Shown: positions 36,862 to 46,916 of the stretch, piece by piece | Layout of the letters: the number at the start of each line of letters is the position of its first letter | How positions within the stretch are numbered: position 1 is the stretch's first letter | Origin: Desulfopila sp. IMCC35008 | GTDB taxonomy: Bacteria; Desulfobacterota; Desulfobulbia; Desulfobulbales; Desulfocapsaceae | Direction of reading: 5' to 3' | DNA: 64,000 nucleotides | NCBI RefSeq assembly: GCF_010646885.2 | Contig: NZ_CP050700.1 | Span: 2,630,501-2,694,500, forward strand | The notes under the pieces: generated by a model | Told to the model about the DNA's origin: nothing | Databases searched by the model: none | The model's input: the letters and a program-made list of their open reading frames with translations, nothing else | Position numbers and translations under genes: made by a program

Positions 36862-38013
36862 ATGAAAAAGCTACTCACCGCATTGATACTCACCGCAATG
36901 CTCGCACCGGCAGCCTACGCTTCAGATACCATCAAGCTGGGAGCCTTCTTCGACCTGTCCGGCCGTGCTGCTTTTATCGGCACACCAACCAAACTTGTTG
37001 CGGAAATGGTTGTTGAGAAGATTAACAGCGAAGGCGGCATCAACGGCAAGAAGATTGAACTGGTCATTGCCGACACTGAAGCCAACCCTGCAAAAACCGC
37101 TTCCATCGCCAAGAAATTCATCCATAAGGATGGCGTTGTGGCCATAATCGGACCGACCTTGACGGACACCGGCATGAATGTCAAAAAGGTCGTCGACAAG
37201 GGGCAGACCCCCACCTTTATGACCGTTGGCGGCGACCCCGTTATTATGGGCGGCAAGTTCGGACCGTTCAAGTATGTCTTTAAATCGCCGCAGCGTTCAA
37301 GTATTGCTGTTAAAAGACTCTTTATTTATCTGCAGGAAAAAGGGATTTCCAAGGTAGCTCTGCTTTCAGCAGCCGACGGTTTTGGTAAAGACGGTGGACG
37401 CTGGATGGAAAAACTTGCACCGGAATATGGTATCGAGATCATTGCCCGGGAATCGTTCGGTACCCGTGATACCGATATGACCGCCCAGCTCACCAAGGTC
37501 AAGAACGCCTCTCCCCAGGCTATCATCGCCTGGACCATCGGACCCGCAGGGTCTATCATCGCCAAGAACAAGGCACAGCTCGGTATTGACCTGCCGCTGT
37601 TTCAGTGCCATGGTCTGCCCGATCCCAAATATATTGAGCTCGCAGGCGCAGCCAGCGAAGGCGACCGCATGCCTGCAACAAAGTTGATGGTAGCCGACGA
37701 ACTGGCGGACGATGACCCACAGAAACCCGTTATCCTGGAGTTTATCAAGCTCTATAAAGAGAAAGGATACGACAAGAAATTCCCGATCAACACCCATTCC
37801 GGTTATGCCTGGGATGCCATCATGATGGTTGCAGGTGCCATTGAAAAAGTTGGGACCGACAAGGATGCCTTACGAAACGAGATCGAAGCCACTAAAAACT
37901 ATGTCGGTATCTCCGGAACCTATAACATCACCCCGGAAGACCATAATGGGCTCGATGTGGATTCCATGGTCATGGTGCAGGTAAAGGATGGCAGGTTCAC
38001 CATGGCTGAGTGA
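36862..38013 (+). CDS. periplasmic amino-acid-binding protein of the LIV type
   Basis: 383 residues with a signal peptide (MKKLLTALILTAMLAPAAYA). The mature part is a type I periplasmic binding protein (Peripla_BP_6) beginning DTIKLGAFFDLSGRAAFIGTPT with VIADTEANPAKTASIAKKFI. It should capture amino acids for the LivHMG-F complex. AAAGGAGGAG stands before the ATG. It is the last gene of the operon and is followed by a strong terminator. Confidence 0.93.
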   Translation: MKKLLTALILTAMLAPAAYASDTIKLGAFFDLSGRAAFIGTPTKLVAEMVVEKINSEGGINGKKIELVIADTEANPAKTASIAKKFIHKDGVVAIIGPTLTDTGMNVKKVVDKGQTPTFMTVGGDPVIMGGKFGPFKYVFKSPQRSSIAVKRLFIYLQEKGISKVALLSAADGFGKDGGRWMEKLAPEYGIEIIARESFGTRDTDMTAQLTKVKNASPQAIIAWTIGPAGSIIAKNKAQLGIDLPLFQCHGLPDPKYIELAGAASEGDRMPATKLMVADELADDDPQKPVILEFIKLYKEKGYDKKFPINTHSGYAWDAIMMVAGAIEKVGTDKDALRNEIEATKNYVGISGTYNITPEDHNGLDVDSMVMVQVKDGRFTMAE

Positions 38014-38072
38014 CATGTACCATCTGCCGAAGGGGTCAGGCTTAAGCCTGACCCCCGATTGCAATCAAATAC

Positions 38073-38114
38073 AAAAAAGTCCCTGACCGATACGAATCGG
38101 TCAGGGACTTTTTT
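38073..38114 (+). terminator. bidirectional intrinsic terminator after the liv/ior operon
   Basis: Perfect inverted repeat (AAAAAAGTCCCTGACCGAT and its complement) with six T on the + side and six A on the left side, so it terminates both the operon and the convergent ferritin-like gene. Confidence 0.92.
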
Positions 38115-38139
38115 CTTTAAAAAACAAAGCCCGATGGGA

Positions 38140-38622
38140 TCACCCACCCCATGGCATCTCCGTGTATTCCTGGTAGACTTTGTCGTGAAGCTCCTTAAAA
38201 AAGGACTCGTGTCCCCTTTCCCATTTGGCGAGCTTGTTGAGTGCCTCCTTACCTTTACCTTCAGCCTGCCCGGCAGCTCTCTCGTAAAACTCCGAGAGAT
38301 CTTTCTCTATCAGGTACGCTGTCCGCAGGACGGCAACATCCGGGATCATTGATTCAATCAAGGTCTGGTCGAGAAGTTCTTCCTTGGCCTTTCCCTCAAA
38401 CCAGTCGTCTTCCTCGAGAGCCTCACTTACCTTGTTCACCTGGTCGTCGAGGTCATTAAGCAGACCATTAATGTATTCTATATGTTTGAGCTCTTCATCC
38501 GCAAGCCTCTGGAAGACACCCTTTACCGCGGCGTGGCCTGACTTATCAGCATTACTCTTAAAAAACTGGTACCCTTCTTTTTCCCGCTGGAGGGCATACT
38601 CGTAAATCTTTTGCAAGTTCAT
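38140..38622 (-). CDS. ferritin-like/rubrerythrin-type diiron protein
   Basis: 160 residues of a four-helix bundle. The iron ligands fit the rubrerythrin pattern: E in EKEGYQFF, the EELKH pair in RLADEELKHIEY, E in EKDLSEFYERAA and the later WERGHESFFKEL. There is no rubredoxin domain, so it is a sulerythrin/ferritin-like member. It may scavenge peroxide or store iron. It is monocistronic. Confidence 0.85.
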   Translation of the reverse strand: MNLQKIYEYALQREKEGYQFFKSNADKSGHAAVKGVFQRLADEELKHIEYINGLLNDLDDQVNKVSEALEEDDWFEGKAKEELLDQTLIESMIPDVAVLRTAYLIEKDLSEFYERAAGQAEGKGKEALNKLAKWERGHESFFKELHDKVYQEYTEMPWGG

Positions 38623-39408
38623 CCAACCACCTCCTGATATGTCCGCAACAAAGTTATTACAACCCGTTAGTGATTAATTATTTCTGCAATATTACACTCA
38701 GCCTATCCTATTTACGAGTCGGAATCCATCATAAAGTTGCAGATGGTCCCTCCCATCATAAAACTTCTCTTCCGACATCGGTTCCACCACCACATTGTGA
38801 TACATGTTTTTACAAAAATGAATAATAAATAAAATTGATACTAACCAATTGAACATACAAAACAAATGGTTATGCAATCCGTTTCTCTTCAAATCACGAT
38901 TCCAAGACTACCCAACAGGCCCAACCCAATAAAAAATCACTTATATCATACAATATCAGAAACTTGAGCCAATCAGCAAACATCGAAAACGGTTATCATT
39001 ATTTCTGATATAGACAATCAAACTGATTTGACTTTAAATTTCAGACCCGGTAAATTGATACCGTAACGCGCGATGAAATAAGGACTTATTACGAACAATC
39101 CTTTCCCAATACACTGAACATGCGGGTGGTCTCTTCCTCACCGAGGCTACTGCAGCAGACAAAGGGCGAGTAATGGACCTTCAGCATCACTCCAGCGCAT
39201 CTTGGCACACCTTCCTTTGGGCTCAGCCGGCTCGCCCGGCGGTTCACCGCACTCCTGAACAGGGCCTGCGCTATTACTTCACCCCTCCTATTTACCTGAC
39301 AATACAGAGTTTTTTTATCCCCTGGCACCCCGATTCATCTCTACACGTTGTTTTTCGGTCACGATATTCGGCTAGTCGAGCAAACGATTCATTCATCCAG
39401 GAGAAGAC
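38623..39408. other. 786-base intergenic region with probable promoters
   Basis: A/T-rich with no supported gene. A TTGACT-17-TAAATT-like pair near 39029-39057 could drive the metF/hdr operon. I saw no riboswitch or hairpin of note. Confidence 0.4.
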
Positions 39409-40296
39409 ATGGAAGACGTTCAAGAAACCACAACTACCACTCCATCCGCTAACGGATACAGCGTCATAGCCGAGATCGACCCCCCCAAGGGAGCCAATCT
39501 CGATTCATTTATTACATCCGCCCGGCAAATACGGGGTATGGTCCATTCCATTCGGGTAACGGACAGTGAACACGCCATTATGCGGATGTCACCGCTGGCT
39601 CCCTGTCTCGCCTTAAAGGAAAACAAAATCGACCCTGTCATGGTAATCAACGGCAGGGACAGAAACAAGATCTCCTTTCAGGCCGATCTGCTTGGAGCCG
39701 CATCGCTCGGCATTACGGATATTCTACTGAAAGAAGGTCATGATCCGGCGGTAGGGGACCAACCGGTAGTCGGTACCAGCGGAGACCTTAATCTCATGAC
39801 CATGTTCAAATGCCTGGCAGCACTTAACGATGGCAGCGACCTGGCAGGCGAACCACTGGAAGGCAAGACTGATTTCCGCTACGGTGTCTCCCTGGACCTT
39901 ACCGACGATGCGACCGAGAACAGGAGACTTGCTGATTCTTTTGATGAGATGGCGGATATGGGGGTAAGTTCTGTTTCGCTTGGCCCAACTTACGACCTCA
40001 ATATACTCGAAACATTTCTACCTGCTGCCGAGCGCACCGGACTCAAACTCTACACCTCGATTATCTACCTGAAATCGGTAGCCATGATCCGTTACCTCAA
40101 TAACTTGCCTGGCACACCGGCAATACCACAGGAATTCCTCAAAAAAATGATGACTTATCCAGTCAAGAAGGACGGTGGGATGCAACTCGCGGCTGACCTT
40201 TTCAGTGACCTGAAAGAAATCGGTGACGGTACCGTTTTGCTCGCCATTGGCTGGGGAGACAGGCTCGCTGAATTTCTTAAAATGATCGACCAGTAA
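39409..40296 (+). CDS. divergent methylenetetrahydrofolate reductase-like protein (MetF paralogue)
   Basis: 295 residues of the MetF TIM barrel. Conserved parts include the N-terminal AEIDPPKGANLDS (the catalytic Glu), RMSPLAPCLALKENKIDP and RDRNKISFQADLLGAASLGI. Compared with the second MetF of this operon it lacks GDHQ after the RDRN block (LLKEGHDP instead) and the Gln of TQCIYN is replaced in SLGPTYDLN. It may be an altered-specificity or non-catalytic copy. GGAGAAGAC precedes the ATG. It begins an operon that continues into a kinase and hdrCBA. Confidence 0.8.
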   Translation: MEDVQETTTTTPSANGYSVIAEIDPPKGANLDSFITSARQIRGMVHSIRVTDSEHAIMRMSPLAPCLALKENKIDPVMVINGRDRNKISFQADLLGAASLGITDILLKEGHDPAVGDQPVVGTSGDLNLMTMFKCLAALNDGSDLAGEPLEGKTDFRYGVSLDLTDDATENRRLADSFDEMADMGVSSVSLGPTYDLNILETFLPAAERTGLKLYTSIIYLKSVAMIRYLNNLPGTPAIPQEFLKKMMTYPVKKDGGMQLAADLFSDLKEIGDGTVLLAIGWGDRLAEFLKMIDQ

Positions 40297-40305
40297 TACT
40301 TCAAT

Positions 40306-41847
40306 ATGCCGACCGTGACCAATAACCATAAAGACCAGGGCATACCTGATAACCGTAAGATCACAGGGTATCTCTACCAGATATTAGAAGAGACCCCCAA
40401 CGGTGTCATGGTCGTGAACCTCAATCACGAAATTGTATTTGCCAACCCTGCTGCCGGAACGTTTCTCGATTATCCTTACGAGAAACTGGTTTCGAGCTCA
40501 ATTAAGGAACTGCTCTCGCCAAGACATGAGACATTGTTCGACCTCATTGACGACTCCCTTCAATCTGCCCAGGAAAAAACCCAGTCACGCTTTCGTCAGG
40601 AAATAGACCGTAAATCAGGCAATAATGATAAACGAATACTAGATGTCGCCTTTGTTTACCCCGCCTCCCGGCCGGACTACTACATCCTCTACCTGATAGA
40701 CATAACCCACCTGAAATTGCTTGAGCAGGAACTGCGCAGAAGAAACGTCTTCTTCCACAACCTTATTGACTCTTCGGTCGACGGCATTATCGCAGCAGAC
40801 ATGAAGGGGAACCTCATCCTCTTCAATCAGGGAGCCCAATCGTTGCTCGGCTATACCGAACAGGAGACACTTTCCGGCTTTCATGTGACCCGGCTGTACA
40901 AGGAAGGCATCGCCTACGAAGTTATCAAACGCATGCGAAGTGACAACTATGGGGGAAAAGGTAAGCTGCGACACCAGGAACTGTCCGTCATTCATAAGAC
41001 CGGGCAGTTAATACCAGTCAGTTTCTCAGGTGGCATCATCTACGACAGAGAGCAGGAAATCGCAACATACGGCATTTTCACCGATCTTCGGGCCATGCAG
41101 AAAATCGAAGAAGACCTGGAGCAGACCCACCAGATGCTGATGCAATCTGAAAAAATGGCCGGACTGGGCAGGCTCGCCGCCGGTGTCGCCCACGAGATTA
41201 ACAACCCGATGTCCGGCATAATGCTTTATGCCAATATGGCCCTTGAGGACCTCGGTGAAGATCACCCGATACAGGAAGACTTACGAACTATCATCAGGGA
41301 AGCGGAAAGATGTAAGGTCATTGTCGCCGACCTGCTTGAATTCTCGCACCAGACCAGCTACGAGATGGAGCTGATAAACCTCAACGACATCATCCAGAAA
41401 ACGTTGGGAGTCCTCAAGAATCAGCCGATATTTCACAATATCGACGTGCGGCTTCAACTCGACAACCAACTGGCCCTCATTTTCGGCAATGCCATCCGTC
41501 TCAATCAGGTCATGATGAACATCATCGTTAATGGTGTCCAGGTGATGGATAAGGGGGGGACACTTACTATCACCAGCCGAAACAGGGCCAATAACGAGCT
41601 TGCTGAGATACTTATAACGGATACCGGTCCGGGGATCCAGGCCGATAACAAAGAGAAGATTTTCGATCCGTTCTACACAACCAAAAAGCCGGGAGAAGGC
41701 ACAGGACTCGGCCTCTCCGTATCGTATGCAATTGTAAAGGAACATAAGGGAACCATTCGCGTTGCGGAATCATCCGCCTCCGGAACAACTTTCGCGCTCC
41801 GTTTTCCTGCAGTTCCGGAAATTCCCGCTGGAGAAGAACATGAATAG
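40306..41847 (+). CDS. cytoplasmic PAS-PAS histidine kinase
   Basis: 513 residues without membrane segments. Two PAS domains (about 20-140 and 150-260, the second containing DSSVDGIIAADMKGNLILFNQGAQSLLGY), a HisKA helix with AAGVAHEINNPMSG, and a HATPase domain with DTGPGIQADN and [15 protein letters not shown]. It starts 9 bases after the metF-like gene and its 3' end overlaps hdrC by 8 bases, so it is part of the operon. It may sense the redox or folate state of the complex; the cognate receiver could be the 128-residue protein at 49079. Confidence 0.9.
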   Translation: MPTVTNNHKDQGIPDNRKITGYLYQILEETPNGVMVVNLNHEIVFANPAAGTFLDYPYEKLVSSSIKELLSPRHETLFDLIDDSLQSAQEKTQSRFRQEIDRKSGNNDKRILDVAFVYPASRPDYYILYLIDITHLKLLEQELRRRNVFFHNLIDSSVDGIIAADMKGNLILFNQGAQSLLGYTEQETLSGFHVTRLYKEGIAYEVIKRMRSDNYGGKGKLRHQELSVIHKTGQLIPVSFSGGIIYDREQEIATYGIFTDLRAMQKIEEDLEQTHQMLMQSEKMAGLGRLAAGVAHEINNPMSGIMLYANMALEDLGEDHPIQEDLRTIIREAERCKVIVADLLEFSHQTSYEMELINLNDIIQKTLGVLKNQPIFHNIDVRLQLDNQLALIFGNAIRLNQVMMNIIVNGVQVMDKGGTLTITSRNRANNELAEILITDTGPGIQADNKEKIFDPFYTTKKPGEGTGLGLSVSYAIVKEHKGTIRVAESSASGTTFALRFPAVPEIPAGEEHE

Positions 41848-42403
41848 CACCGCAATTTCACCGGTCAAGGGCAACAGGAAACTCCTTCGTAAACTTGAGG
41901 AACAAAAGGTCGATGTGCAGTCCTGCTACCAATGCGGCCGCTGCTCATCAGGCTGCCCGGTAGCGGAGTTTTTCGACCTGAAGACCATGGAGGTTGTTCG
42001 GCTCGCAGCATACGGCATGGAGGAGCCCCTGCTTGCCAGCAATACCATCTGGTTGTGTGCGGCCTGCGACACTTGCGCCACGAGGTGCCCCAATGATATC
42101 AACATAACCAGGTTGATGGACATCCTGCGTGAGCTTGCCCTGCGCAAAGGAGTGGTTCCTGCCCAGCCGCGAATCCCGCAGTTTCATCTCTCCTTTCTGG
42201 AGTCAGTGAAACGTTGGGGCCGCACATACGAGATAGGTATGCTGGGTGCATATAAGATACGTTCCGGCGATCTGATGGGCGACATGAAGCTTGGCATGTC
42301 GATGTTTTCGAAAGGTAAGCTCAGCCTCTTCCCGCACTCGATCGATGGAAAATCCGATATCAAGGAGATATTCGAAGGCAAAGGAAAGGAGTATGAACGA
42401 TGA
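41840..42403 (+). CDS. hdrC: heterodisulfide reductase subunit C-like protein
   Basis: 187 residues. Two [4Fe-4S] ferredoxin motifs: SCYQCGRCSSGCPV (about 28-41) and CAACDTCATRCPN (about 73-85). HdrC passes electrons between HdrA and HdrB. The ATG at 41840 has GGAGAAGA just upstream and overlaps the kinase stop; its own stop overlaps hdrB by 4 bases. Confidence 0.92.
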   Translation: MNSTAISPVKGNRKLLRKLEEQKVDVQSCYQCGRCSSGCPVAEFFDLKTMEVVRLAAYGMEEPLLASNTIWLCAACDTCATRCPNDINITRLMDILRELALRKGVVPAQPRIPQFHLSFLESVKRWGRTYEIGMLGAYKIRSGDLMGDMKLGMSMFSKGKLSLFPHSIDGKSDIKEIFEGKGKEYER

Positions 42404-43260
42404 AAATGGCATACTACCCCGGTTGCTCGCTTTCCAGCAGCGCCCGTGACTATAATGAAACGATTGTTGAAATTTGCACCTTCCTCGATATTGAACTGAT
42501 CGAAATAGCTGACTGGAATTGCTGTGGAGCCTCGTCAGCCCACATGACCAACCAGGAAGTAGCCATGCGGCTTCCCATGCGTAATCTCGAACTGGTCGGT
42601 GACAGGGAGGAGGATATCCTGGTACCCTGTCCCGCCTGTTACCAGCGATTAAAAGCTGCGGACAAGGCGTTAAAGGAAGATTGCTATTATTGGGATGTCA
42701 ACCACTACGAACCGAAATTCGAGCTTCTCCATATCTCTTCGTTCCTGTCCCGCCCTGAGGTGCTGGAACGTATCCGCAGCAATGTAAAAAAGACAGTTGA
42801 AGACCTTAACGTGGCCTGTTATTACGGTTGTCTCTCCCTTCGTCCGCCACATATTACCGATGCCCCCGATCACGAGATGCCGACCACCCTTGAGGATATC
42901 GTCACGGCCGTAGGGGCCTCCCCGGTCAATTGGTCGCACAGGACTGAATGTTGCTCCGGAAGCCTGACCATGACACGACCCGATATCGCCGAAAAACTTG
43001 TTGGTGACATCGTGGAAGCCGCCAAACGCGGTAATGCTACAGCCATGGTGACAGATTGCCCCATGTGCCAGGCCAATGTTGAGAGCAGGCAACTCGGAGT
43101 ATCGGACAGCTACCTGCCGGTCTATTACGCTACCGAACTTATTATTGCAGCCTTGCGTGGCGAATATCCGAGCAAACAGCAAAACCTGCACCTGGTTCCG
43201 GCCAGTATACTTGAACAGCATCTTTCCGAAGCCAAAATTATCAGGGAGGACGGTTCATGA
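42400..43260 (+). CDS. hdrB: heterodisulfide reductase subunit B-like protein
   Basis: 286 residues with two CCG domains. The first ends DWNCCGASSAH and VPCPACYQRL; the second has CYYGCLSLRPP, TECCSGSLTMT and VTDCPMCQANVE. These cysteines hold the non-cubane [4Fe-4S] clusters in HdrB. In methanogens it reduces CoM-S-S-CoB; in this non-methanogen the substrate is unknown and may be a disulfide or the MetFV complex. It starts and ends in 4-base overlaps with hdrC and hdrA. Confidence 0.92.
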   Translation: MKMAYYPGCSLSSSARDYNETIVEICTFLDIELIEIADWNCCGASSAHMTNQEVAMRLPMRNLELVGDREEDILVPCPACYQRLKAADKALKEDCYYWDVNHYEPKFELLHISSFLSRPEVLERIRSNVKKTVEDLNVACYYGCLSLRPPHITDAPDHEMPTTLEDIVTAVGASPVNWSHRTECCSGSLTMTRPDIAEKLVGDIVEAAKRGNATAMVTDCPMCQANVESRQLGVSDSYLPVYYATELIIAALRGEYPSKQQNLHLVPASILEQHLSEAKIIREDGS

Positions 43261-46200
43261 GTCTTACCGAACACATTGTCGATAACAAATCGAAACAACC
43301 GACAGGCGGTGTGCTTGTCATCGGCGGTGGTATCAGCGGCATGCAGTCGGCACTTGATCTCGCAGAAAGCGGTTTCAAGGTCTATCTGGTGGAGAGTTCA
43401 CCGGCCATCGGGGGCAAGATGGCCCAGTTGGATAAGACCTTTCCGACCAACGACTGCTCCATGTGTATCGTATCACCCAAACTGGTAGAGGTTGGTCGAC
43501 ACAAGAATATTGAGCTCTTAACCCATTCCGAGTTGGTCGGATTCAGCGGTACGGAAGGCAACTTCACCGCCAGAATCAGTTGTCGTGCCCGCTATGTCGA
43601 TATTGCGAAATGTACAGGCTGCGGTTTGTGCGAGCTGAACTGCCCGGTAACCTTCCAGTCATTTTTCCCTGAAATCGAAAACGAAGAGAAGAAGGGGAAA
43701 TTTCCAAAGGCCAAGATAAAATCCGTAATCACCGGCAACTCTCCCCCAACCCCACTCAATACTTGCGGCTGGACCTTTACGGTAGATCAGGAGGCCTGCG
43801 GCAAGTGTGGACTCTGTTATAAGGCTTGTCTCCAGAATGCTATAACCTGGGAAAAAAAAGCCGTTGCGGTCATTGATCAGGAAAAATGCACCAGTTGCAG
43901 CGCCTGCTTCAGTGCCTGCCCTGCCAAATTTTCCGCGATTACTATTACCAATGCCCCGGACCTTGACAAATCGATGGGTGCCGCACTGGTAGCCCGGTCA
44001 GAAGCCATACGCAAGGATCGAGGTGATACTCGCCACGACAGTTGTATCCGGTGCGGTCTCTGTACCCTTATGTGCAAGGAGGTCATGGGCATTAACGCGC
44101 TGAAGATTCACGAAAACGGGATTGAAGCGGGTGTCGATATCTGCCAGGTCTGTGGCTCCTGTATCTCAGTATGTCCCGTTGATTATCTGTCTATCGATGC
44201 AGTAAGCAACAGGCAGGCAACTCCCCTGCTTGATGAATTCAACGAAGGACTAGGCGGACGCAAACCTGTCAACATCCACTATCCCCAGGCTGTACCCCGC
44301 GTGCCGACAATAGATGCGAAGAGCTGCATCCACCTCAATACCGGCAACTGCGGTCTCTGCGCCTCCATCTGCGGAGTCGGCGCCATCGACTATGAAGACA
44401 GGGTCATTGAAAAAACTATCGCGGTCGGATCGGTGATATATTCTCCGGGATTCGAGGTGTCGGATCCGAAACTGCGGCGTGAATTCGGTTACGGCGATTA
44501 CGCCAACGTTGTTACCAGTATTGAATTCGAGCGTTTACTTTCCGCCTCCGGTCCTACATCTGGCACAGTCCAAAGACCTGGTGACGGAGGTCACCCCAAA
44601 AAAATTGCCTGGATACAGTGTGTCGGTTCCCGGGATCACTCCTGTTCCCGGGAATACTGTTCTTCCGTCTGTTGCATGTACGCCACCAAAGAGGCGTACA
44701 TCGCACGTGAGCATGATAAAGAGATCGAGCCAACCATTTTCTATATCGATATGCGTTCGTTCGGCAAGAATTTCGATGATTATGTCACCCGCGCCAAGGA
44801 AAACAACGTACGCTATATTCGCGGCATGATCAGCCGGGTGTTCGAAGACCCGCAGACCGGCAACCTCGAATTACGCTATCTTGACGAAGAGGGCAACAGG
44901 CAGCAGGAACTTTTTGACATGGTGGTGCTCTCGGTTGGTATCCAGATAAGTGAATCGAGCAAAAAGATGGCAGGGCTGCTCCAAATACAGACCGACAGCT
45001 ACGGATTTGCAGTCACCGATACCTTCAAGCCACTGGCTGCCTCAAGATCCGGAATATTCGTGAGTGGTGCCTTTAATGGGCCTAAGGATATTCCGGAAAC
45101 AGTCAGCGAGGCATCCGGTGCGGCCGAGGCCGCTTCCGCTTCCCTGGCCACGGTACGCAACAGTCTCATTACCCAGGAAGTACTACCCGAAGAACTGGTA
45201 CCACCAGCCGAAGATGGGTTGCGTATTGGTGTATTTATCTGTCACTGCGGTACCAATATCGCCTCCGTTGTCGATGTCGAGGCGGTTATGCAATACGCCA
45301 GCACCCTGCCCAATGTGGTTTATGTAGATAAACCTCTCTACACCTGCTCGCAGGATGCTCAGGAGAGGATGCGGGAGATCATTAAAGAAAACAGGCTTAA
45401 CCGCATCATCGTTTCCGCCTGTTCGCCCACGACCCATGAACCACTTTTCATGTCAACACTCAGGCAGGCAGGTTTGAATAAGTACTTTTTCGACATGGCC
45501 AATATCCGGGATCAATGCAGTTGGGTCCATCCAAACGATCCGGACAAGGCCACAGAAAAGGCCAAACGGCTGACCAAAATGGCTATTGCCAATGCAAGCA
45601 AAGCAGAACCGCTGCATGAAATGGAATTTGATGTGGATACAAGGCTGCTCGTTATCGGCGGCGGTATCGCCGGAATGACAGCAGCGCTTGAAGCAGCCTT
45701 CCAGGGCTGCAACGTTTTCCTGATAGAACGGGAGCCGATACTGGGCGGTAATCTTAACACTCTCCGCCGAACGACCGCCGGTGAGCCTGTCCAAAACTAT
45801 ATTGGTCAACTGATTCGCGAGGTTGAACAGCACGAGAGGATAAAGGTTTACACCAGTTCCGCAGTAGTGGAACATTCCGGTTTTGTCGGCTGTTTTGAAA
45901 CAGAAATTATCACTCCTGCGGGCGCTCCCCGAACCCTCAAGCACGGAGCAGTCATCCTGACCACCGGTGCTGAGGAGAACAGACCAGACCTCTATAATCT
46001 CGGTACTGCAGAAAATGTCATGACCCAATCCGAATTCGAACGGATGATGGCCGACGATCCTGAACTTGTATCCAGGTTCCGGAGTATCACGATGATCCAG
46101 TGTGTCGGCTCCAGGGACCCGGATTATCAGGATTACTGCTCACGCGTCTGCTGCAACCAGGCGGTGAAAAACAGCCTCACCCTAAAAGCTCTTAACCCCG

Positions 46201-46916
46201 AATGCAGGATAGACATATTGTACCGCGACATGCGTTGCTATGGGCTCTCTGAACTCGATTATCGCAGGGCACGGCAGAGCGGTGTCAATTTCATCCGCTA
46301 CGATTTAGAAAACAACATGCCTCAATGCAGTTTTGAAGATGAATGTATCGACATCAGTCTGTACGACCCTTCAATCCGCATGGATATCAACCTCTCAACC
46401 GACCTGCTGGTGCTTTCCACAGGACTGAAACCGAGGGAAACGGATGAGCTCTCATCCATGCTGCGTTGCACCCGAAACCGACACGGTTTCTTTATCGAGG
46501 CCCATGCCAAGCTGCGCCCCGTCGATCTGCCAGGAGAAGGACTTTTTATGGCAGGTACGGCACACGGCCCGAAAAACATACCTGAAACCATCTCACAGGC
46601 CCAGGCCTCTGTTGCCAGGGCCATGACCATCCTTACCCAGGCCAAGCTCACCATGTCGGCGGTGGTGTCCAGGGTCGAGCCTCAAAATTGTGCGGTCTGC
46701 CTGACCTGTGTCCGAGCCTGTCCGTATGGTGTTCCATTTATTAATGAGGAACACACCGCCGAAATCAACCCGGCCCTCTGCCAGGGGTGCGGCATCTGCG
46801 TTGCAGAATGCCCCGCTAAGACAATTTACCTCGGTAGATATAACGACGCCAACCTGTTTGCCAAAATTCACCCGGAAGACACACAACAGGCTGACATGAA
46901 GGAGGAAGTGCAATGA
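43257..46916 (+). CDS. hdrA: double-length heterodisulfide reductase subunit A (HdrA-HdrA)
   Basis: 1219 residues, about twice the usual length. The first half has an FAD-binding VIGGGISGMQ at about 20-30, inserted [4Fe-4S] motifs (CTGCGLCELNCP, CGKCGLCYKACL, CTSCSACFSACP) and further clusters CIRCGLCTLMC, CQVCGSCISVC and NCGLCASIC. The second half has the HdrA core with CHCGTNIASVVDVEAV and NIRDQCSWVHPND, a second FAD site VIGGGIAGMTAAL, and two C-terminal clusters (CAVCLTCVRAC, CQGCGICVAEC). It is the probable flavin-bifurcating unit linked to MvhD and MetVF. The end overlaps mvhD (ATGA). Confidence 0.92.
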   Translation: MSLTEHIVDNKSKQPTGGVLVIGGGISGMQSALDLAESGFKVYLVESSPAIGGKMAQLDKTFPTNDCSMCIVSPKLVEVGRHKNIELLTHSELVGFSGTEGNFTARISCRARYVDIAKCTGCGLCELNCPVTFQSFFPEIENEEKKGKFPKAKIKSVITGNSPPTPLNTCGWTFTVDQEACGKCGLCYKACLQNAITWEKKAVAVIDQEKCTSCSACFSACPAKFSAITITNAPDLDKSMGAALVARSEAIRKDRGDTRHDSCIRCGLCTLMCKEVMGINALKIHENGIEAGVDICQVCGSCISVCPVDYLSIDAVSNRQATPLLDEFNEGLGGRKPVNIHYPQAVPRVPTIDAKSCIHLNTGNCGLCASICGVGAIDYEDRVIEKTIAVGSVIYSPGFEVSDPKLRREFGYGDYANVVTSIEFERLLSASGPTSGTVQRPGDGGHPKKIAWIQCVGSRDHSCSREYCSSVCCMYATKEAYIAREHDKEIEPTIFYIDMRSFGKNFDDYVTRAKENNVRYIRGMISRVFEDPQTGNLELRYLDEEGNRQQELFDMVVLSVGIQISESSKKMAGLLQIQTDSYGFAVTDTFKPLAASRSGIFVSGAFNGPKDIPETVSEASGAAEAASASLATVRNSLITQEVLPEELVPPAEDGLRIGVFICHCGTNIASVVDVEAVMQYASTLPNVVYVDKPLYTCSQDAQERMREIIKENRLNRIIVSACSPTTHEPLFMSTLRQAGLNKYFFDMANIRDQCSWVHPNDPDKATEKAKRLTKMAIANASKAEPLHEMEFDVDTRLLVIGGGIAGMTAALEAAFQGCNVFLIEREPILGGNLNTLRRTTAGEPVQNYIGQLIREVEQHERIKVYTSSAVVEHSGFVGCFETEIITPAGAPRTLKHGAVILTTGAEENRPDLYNLGTAENVMTQSEFERMMADDPELVSRFRSITMIQCVGSRDPDYQDYCSRVCCNQAVKNSLTLKALNPECRIDILYRDMRCYGLSELDYRRARQSGVNFIRYDLENNMPQCSFEDECIDISLYDPSIRMDINLSTDLLVLSTGLKPRETDELSSMLRCTRNRHGFFIEAHAKLRPVDLPGEGLFMAGTAHGPKNIPETISQAQASVARAMTILTQAKLTMSAVVSRVEPQNCAVCLTCVRACPYGVPFINEEHTAEINPALCQGCGICVAECPAKTIYLGRYNDANLFAKIHPEDTQQADMKEEVQ

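Noticed and set aside
38698..39328. Short minus-strand frames between the ferritin-like gene and metF-like gene
   Set aside because: No ribosome site and low-complexity or unlike-protein composition.
45453..46028. 191-codon antisense frame in hdrA
   Set aside because: Antisense to conserved HdrA sequence with no own start signal.
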